NCBI RefSeq assembly: GCF_026341775.1
Contig: NZ_JAPEOB010000001.1
Coordinates: 1,364,001 to 1,428,000, forward strand
Length of the DNA stretch: 64,000 bases
Direction: 5' to 3'
DNA from: Streptomyces sp. NBC_00654
GTDB lineage: Bacteria > Actinomycetota > Actinomycetes > Streptomycetales > Streptomycetaceae
The position numbers were made by a program, and so were the translations under genes. A model generated the notes under the pieces. It was not told where the DNA came from, searched no databases, and saw only the letters and a program-made list of their open reading frames with translations. Positions 60,497 to 64,000 of the stretch are shown here, one piece after another; position 1 is the first letter of the stretch, and each line of letters starts with the position of its first letter.

Positions 60497-60591
60497 TCAG
60501 CACCGCCGCGGAGCATCACCGCACATGCCAGTGGGGCACACACCCGGACCGGGTGCGTGCCCCACCGCGCGTTCTCCCCGTGGTCCCCGGA

Positions 60592-60798
60592 TCACCAGGC
60601 CGTCGCGGAGGTGGCGGACTTCTCCGCCGGCAGCAGCACCCAGAGCGCCAGGTACAGCAGGAACTGCGGGCCGGGGAGCAGGCACGAGGCGAGGAAGATG
60701 ACACGCATCGTCCCGGCGGACATGCCGAAGCGCCGTGCCAGCGCCGCGCACACTCCACCGATCATGCGTCCTTCGCGGGGGCGGACAAGTGCGGCCAT
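60592..60798 (-). CDS. PspC-domain membrane protein
   Basis: 68 residues. REGRMIGGVCAALARRFGMSAGTMRVIFLASCLLPGPQFLLYLALWVLLP is the PspC domain: a short cytoplasmic helix, then one or two membrane segments. PspC proteins take part in envelope-stress responses; here it is a stand-alone small version. GAAGGAG lies 8 nt before ATG 60798. It is near the VanZ-like gene on the same strand. Confidence 0.88.
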   Translation of the reverse strand: MAALVRPREGRMIGGVCAALARRFGMSAGTMRVIFLASCLLPGPQFLLYLALWVLLPAEKSATSATAW

Positions 60799-60890
60799 GG
60801 TGGGCTCCTTCGCGAACCGTTGCGGAGGGAGCATCGTGTGTGCTCCCGATGTATCCATGGTGGCTCGCCGAAAGGGGATGGAGCATCGCT

Positions 60891-61445
60891 CTACGGTGCG
60901 ATGCCGACCCTGGTAATCGTCGGGGTCGAACCCCCAGGGGCCTCGTCCCTGAGTCGGGGGGCGTTTTGCACCCCCGGCTGCTCGCGGCGGCGCAGCCGCG
61001 CCCGGCAGGCCGGGACGACGAGCACATGGGCCAGCCCCACTCCGACCGTGTTCAGCAGCAGCGAGTCGATGTCCACGACCTGACCGGGCACCGCGGTCTG
61101 CGCGAGTTCGATGGCGAGCGAGATCAGGGCGCCGGCGGCCACCGTGCGCAGCAGTGAGGCCCATGGGGAGACGAAGAGCCGTCCCCCGGCCATCGGCAGC
61201 AGCACACCCAGCGGCGCCAGCAGGAGCAGCCCCTCACCGATGCGGCGTGCCGCCTCGACCGGGCCGAGCGCCAGATCCGCCTTGATACCGGCGAGTGGCT
61301 CGAAATTCGCGGCGGTCATCCAGGGAACGTCCAGCGGGCGCAGGGTCAGCCACCCGACAAGCAGCAGATGCGCGAAGAGGAAAAGGATCCCGGTCGCACG
61401 GAAGCGGATGACGGTCTGGCCGCCCGAACCTTGACGCACGCCCAC
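60891..61445 (-). CDS. VanZ-family membrane protein
   Basis: 184 residues, about four hydrophobic segments. The pattern GEGLLLLAPLGVLLP, AGALISLAIELAQTAVPGQVVDIDSLLLNTVGVGLAH has the conserved Glu, Gln and Asp-x-x-x-N residues of VanZ-like proteins. Some members affect teicoplanin resistance; most have unknown roles. The start is uncertain (GTG 61445 or 61439) with no clear RBS. The C-terminus is a disordered, charged tail. Confidence 0.78.
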   Translation of the reverse strand: MGVRQGSGGQTVIRFRATGILFLFAHLLLVGWLTLRPLDVPWMTAANFEPLAGIKADLALGPVEAARRIGEGLLLLAPLGVLLPMAGGRLFVSPWASLLRTVAAGALISLAIELAQTAVPGQVVDIDSLLLNTVGVGLAHVLVVPACRARLRRREQPGVQNAPRLRDEAPGGSTPTITRVGIAP

Positions 61446-61549
61446 CAAGACGTCACGACCGGCAGGATCGGTTCCGCGCGGTCGCAGGAAGGTCGCGGGG
61501 CGCGCCCGGTGCCCGCCGTGCCCCGGCGCGCGGCCGAGGACGCCCTACG

Positions 61550-61730
61550 CGGTCCTGTGACGTCCCGCGCGAGACGTGACGTCCCGTGGACCCGTGTGAC
61601 CCGCCCCGCGCGACGCCGTGACGTCCCGCGCCCGGTCCCGAGACGCCCCGCGCGACGCCGTGACGTCCCGCGCCCGGTCCCGTGACGTCCCGTGCGGCGC
61701 CGTGACGTCCCGCACGGCCCGGGGAGCCCG
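61550..61730. repeat. Tandem repeats built on gtgacgtcccgcgc
   Basis: At least six copies of (c)gtgacgtcccgcg, spaced about 20-42 bp, with a 42-bp higher-order unit around 61610-61690. They lie after the lipoprotein gene (minus strand) in a 290-bp noncoding gap. They could form hairpins or be a local amplification. Confidence 0.7.
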
Positions 61731-61735
61731 TCCGC

Positions 61736-62377
61736 TCAGCGCAGTTCGACCGCGCCGAGCGTCGGCACGTTCCTCGGCCGTGCCTTCGTCTCGGCGGTGC
61801 ACAGATAGCCACGCGGCGCGTAGTTCCCGGGGCCGCCGAGGACAACGGTGCCCGCGGTGACGAGCACCTCGTTCTCCGCGTATGTGCACACCAGCTGCGC
61901 CAGCGCCTCCGCCGACAGGTCCTCGGGCTGGACGTTCAGCCGCAGCGTGCCCGCGGGGTCGCCCGCGCGCCCCCCGGTGACCCGCAGGTCCGAGGGAACC
62001 GCCGTGGTGAAGCCGGCCCGCCGCTCGTCCGCGGCCGGCGGCGACCGCACCTCGTCCAGCAGGACCCGTGCGACCAGCAGCCGGTCGGAGCCCGTGTCCG
62101 GGATCGGTACGGTGCGGTCGACCGTCACCAGCTGCGAGGCACACACCAGGTAGACATCGGCCCGGATGCCGTCCAGCGCCTTCGTGGAGGCGTCCCCGGA
62201 GGACAGCCGGCACGGCACCCGGGACGGTGCCGCCCCCGCGTCCACCGGCACCGAGGTGCTCCGGATCCCGCAGCCGGACGCCAGCGCCGCGCAGGCCAGG
62301 GCGGCGGCCAGTGCCGAAGCGGCCCGCCGCGGGCGGCCGGTGCGGGGTGCGCGTGGCGCACGGTCGGCGCGTGTCAC
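61736..62377 (-). CDS. Lipoprotein of the afsQ operon
   Basis: 213 residues. The signal peptide ends at a lipobox (ACAALASGCGIRS, Cys about 36). The mature part is beta-rich with paired Cys residues (VPCRLSS, VYLVCASQL, LVCTYAE, YLCTAET) and no enzymatic motif. GTG 62377 overlaps the afsQ2 stop, so it is co-translated with the sensor kinase. Such coupled lipoproteins may modulate the sensor's extracytoplasmic domain; that is inference. Confidence 0.82.
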   Translation of the reverse strand: MTRADRAPRAPRTGRPRRAASALAAALACAALASGCGIRSTSVPVDAGAAPSRVPCRLSSGDASTKALDGIRADVYLVCASQLVTVDRTVPIPDTGSDRLLVARVLLDEVRSPPAADERRAGFTTAVPSDLRVTGGRAGDPAGTLRLNVQPEDLSAEALAQLVCTYAENEVLVTAGTVVLGGPGNYAPRGYLCTAETKARPRNVPTLGAVELR

Positions 62378-63927
62378 GTCGGCCCACTCTCCTCGTCGCG
62401 GCCGTCCGGCCCCGGTGTTCCGGGCCCGGCCGGACCGGCGGGCCCGGTGAGCTTCTCCGCGTCGCGCGGCAGCCTCAGTACGAACACGGCGCCGTCGCCG
62501 TCCGGAGAGTTCGCGGCCGTGATGTCACCGCCGTGGACATGGGCGTTCTCCATGGCGATGGACAGTCCCAGGCCACTGCCCTCGGAGCGCGGCCGTGAGG
62601 CGCTCGCCTTGTAGAAGCGGTCGAAGACATGCGGCAGGACGTCCTCGGGAATGCCGGGGCCGTGGTCGCGCACCTCGATGACCAGTTCCTCGCCCTCGGT
62701 CCGTACCGACACCCGTACCGGCGAACCGCCGTGCTTGAGCGCGTTGCCGATCAGATTCGCCAGGATCACGTCGAGCCGGCGCGGATCGAGCCGCACCATC
62801 ATCCCGCGCTCCGCGTCCAGGTCCACCGCGTCCAGCCAGGCACGGACGTCGATGCAGGCGGTGACCTGGTCGGCCACATCGACCGTGTCCAGCACGAGGC
62901 GGGCCGTACCCGCGTCGAAGCGGGTGACCTCCATCAGGTTCTCCACCAGGTCGTTCAGCCGCCGGGTCTCGCTCACCACCAGATGCACGGCGGGCGCGAT
63001 CATCGGGTCGAGGCTGTCGGCCTCGTCCTCCAGCACCTCGGCCACCGCGGTGATCGCGGTCAGCGGGGTCCGCAGCTCGTGCGACATGTCGGCGACGAAC
63101 CGGCGGCTCGACTCCTCCCGCGCCGTCATGTCCGCGACCTTCTTCTCCAGCGAGTGCGCGGTCCTGTTGAACGTACGCGACAGATCGGCGAGTTCGTCCG
63201 TGCCGGAGACCACGAGCCGGGTGTCGAGCTTGCCCTCGCCGAGCTTGCGCGCGGCGTCGCCGAGCCGCTGGACGGGCCGCAGCACGGTCGTCGCCGCCGC
63301 CTGCGCGAGCAGTGCCGAGCCGACCAGTGCCAGGCCCGTGGCTATCCCCAGCGACCAGGCCAGCGAGTTCAGGTCCGCCCGCTCCTGGTCGAGCGACTTC
63401 AGCATGTACCCCGTGGGGCCACCGCCGATGATCTTCGTACCGGCCACCAGATACGGCTTGCCCGCGATGCTCGTACGCTGCCAGAACAGGTGGTACTCAA
63501 ACTTGTTGCTCGACGTCAGCGGCTGCTTCCGGCTCACCTGCTTCTGGAGCGAGTCCGGCACATTGACCCGGGTGAACGTGTCCAGGTCCGAGTACCCGAC
63601 GATCGGCTTGCCGCTGTCGCGTTCGTCCACGAGCAGCACGCTGTACCCCGGGCTGCTGCTCGCCATCCGCGTGGCGGCGCTCTGCAGATCGTCCTTGGTG
63701 GGCCGCAGGGGCAGCGTGGCCGCCGTGCCCTGCATCTGCCGCCGGAAGTCCCCGAGCGCCGTGTCCTGGGTACGGGTGAGCACCGCCTCGCGGTTCAGCC
63801 AGTACGCGATTCCCGAGGCGGACACCGCGGCGGTCAGCGCGACCAGCGCGAACACGATGACGAGACGCAGTCGCAGACTGGTCCAGCGAAGACCCGCGCG
63901 AATCGACCGTGTGGCGGATTCGCTCAC
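62374..63927 (-). CDS. afsQ2: Sensor histidine kinase AfsQ2
   Basis: 517 residues. Two membrane segments (about 20-40 and 185-210) flank an extracytoplasmic sensor domain. A HAMP linker follows (TVLRPVQRLGDAARKLGEG). Then come HisKA with RRFVADMSHELRTPLTAI (phospho-acceptor His283) and the HATPase domain: N box NLIGNALKHG, EVRDHGPGIPEDVLPHVFDRFY and SEGSGLGLSIAMENA. It phosphorylates AfsQ1. In S. coelicolor this pair controls antibiotic production and development in response to nitrogen-source conditions. GTG 63927 overlaps the afsQ1 stop. The symbol rests on family plus gene order (response regulator, kinase, lipoprotein). Confidence 0.85.
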   Translation of the reverse strand: MSESATRSIRAGLRWTSLRLRLVIVFALVALTAAVSASGIAYWLNREAVLTRTQDTALGDFRRQMQGTAATLPLRPTKDDLQSAATRMASSSPGYSVLLVDERDSGKPIVGYSDLDTFTRVNVPDSLQKQVSRKQPLTSSNKFEYHLFWQRTSIAGKPYLVAGTKIIGGGPTGYMLKSLDQERADLNSLAWSLGIATGLALVGSALLAQAAATTVLRPVQRLGDAARKLGEGKLDTRLVVSGTDELADLSRTFNRTAHSLEKKVADMTAREESSRRFVADMSHELRTPLTAITAVAEVLEDEADSLDPMIAPAVHLVVSETRRLNDLVENLMEVTRFDAGTARLVLDTVDVADQVTACIDVRAWLDAVDLDAERGMMVRLDPRRLDVILANLIGNALKHGGSPVRVSVRTEGEELVIEVRDHGPGIPEDVLPHVFDRFYKASASRPRSEGSGLGLSIAMENAHVHGGDITAANSPDGDGAVFVLRLPRDAEKLTGPAGPAGPGTPGPDGRDEESGPT

Positions 63928-64000
63928 TGAGGCGAATCCAGCCGGTAGCCCACTCCCCGCACCGTACGGATCAGCGTCGGCGAGGACGGGACGTCCTCCA
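63924..64000 (-). CDS. afsQ1: Response regulator AfsQ1, C-terminal fragment
   Basis: Only the last 24 codons lie in the window: TLIRTVRGVGYRLDSPQ and a stop. RTVRGVGYRL is the final strand and wing of the OmpR/PhoB DNA-binding domain. The stop overlaps the afsQ2 GTG. The 5' part is outside the window; the name follows from the partner kinase. Confidence 0.8.
   Translation of the reverse strand, partial: EDVPSSPTLIRTVRGVGYRLDSPQ

Noticed and set aside
61550..61730. AfsQ1 binding sites in the GTGAC-containing repeats
   Set aside because: The spacing between GTGAC elements does not fit the paired GTnAC-6-GTnAC arrangement I recall for AfsQ1.

Overview
The window is Streptomyces chromosome. GC is very high with strong G/C bias at third codon positions, GTG and TTG starts are common, and genes are often coupled by ATGA/GTGA overlaps. 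The gene families are also typical: ECF sigma factors, YkuD transpeptidases, a BMP-type nucleoside importer, and the antibiotic-regulatory AfsQ1/AfsQ2 pair at the right edge. From memory, the backbone resembles the Streptomyces coelicolor region running from the Kdn/teichulosonic-acid genes through nucleoside salvage and adenosine deaminase to afsQ. I could not check this.

Layout. 1-8.3 kb: a partial unknown gene, an ECF sigma factor coupled to a membrane protein, a lipoprotein L,D-transpeptidase, a B12-dependent acyl-CoA mutase large subunit, a LeuE-type exporter, a MarR regulator and a membrane acyltransferase. 8.5-20.1 kb: a cell-surface glycopolymer locus built around a nonulosonic acid (sialic acid or Kdn). 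It has a GT29 sialyltransferase-like enzyme, a GT8-pyruvyltransferase fusion, two polysialyltransferase-like proteins, a GT2, a further glycosyltransferase-like protein, a CMP-nonulosonate synthetase fused to a HAD phosphatase, and a NeuB-type synthase. PHO-box-like 11-nt repeats lie in its central divergent promoter. A 189-bp MITE-like element sits between its convergent arms. 20.1-34.8 kb: accessory DNA. It holds a TAT-exported N,N-dimethylformamidase-like protein, a large DNRLRE/FG-GAP/lectin surface protein, and divergently a 2226-residue RHS polymorphic toxin with a HINT domain and a lower-GC toxin tip. A likely immunity gene follows, then gene debris: a doubly frameshifted Nudix pseudogene and an orphan HINT tail.

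35-46 kb: an XRE-TPR regulator with a small partner, an M20 amidohydrolase, then a nucleoside uptake and salvage operon (BMP lipoprotein, ATPase, two permeases, cytidine deaminase, thymidine phosphorylase). Near-identical CTACGCGCGTAG-type palindromes lie upstream of the BMP gene, the ATPase gene and the distant adenosine deaminase gene (58.9 kb), suggesting one regulon. 46-64 kb: a secreted subtilase, a STAS-like protein, an ECF sigma factor with a SnoaL-like tail, a second L,D-transpeptidase, a divergent MFS/LysR pair, an LRR protein coupled to a HEAT-like protein, an alpha/beta hydrolase lacking its nucleophile serine, add, a small secreted protein, a PspC protein, a VanZ-like protein, and lipoprotein-afsQ2-afsQ1 on the minus strand.

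No rRNA, tRNA, CRISPR array or complete insertion sequence was recognised.
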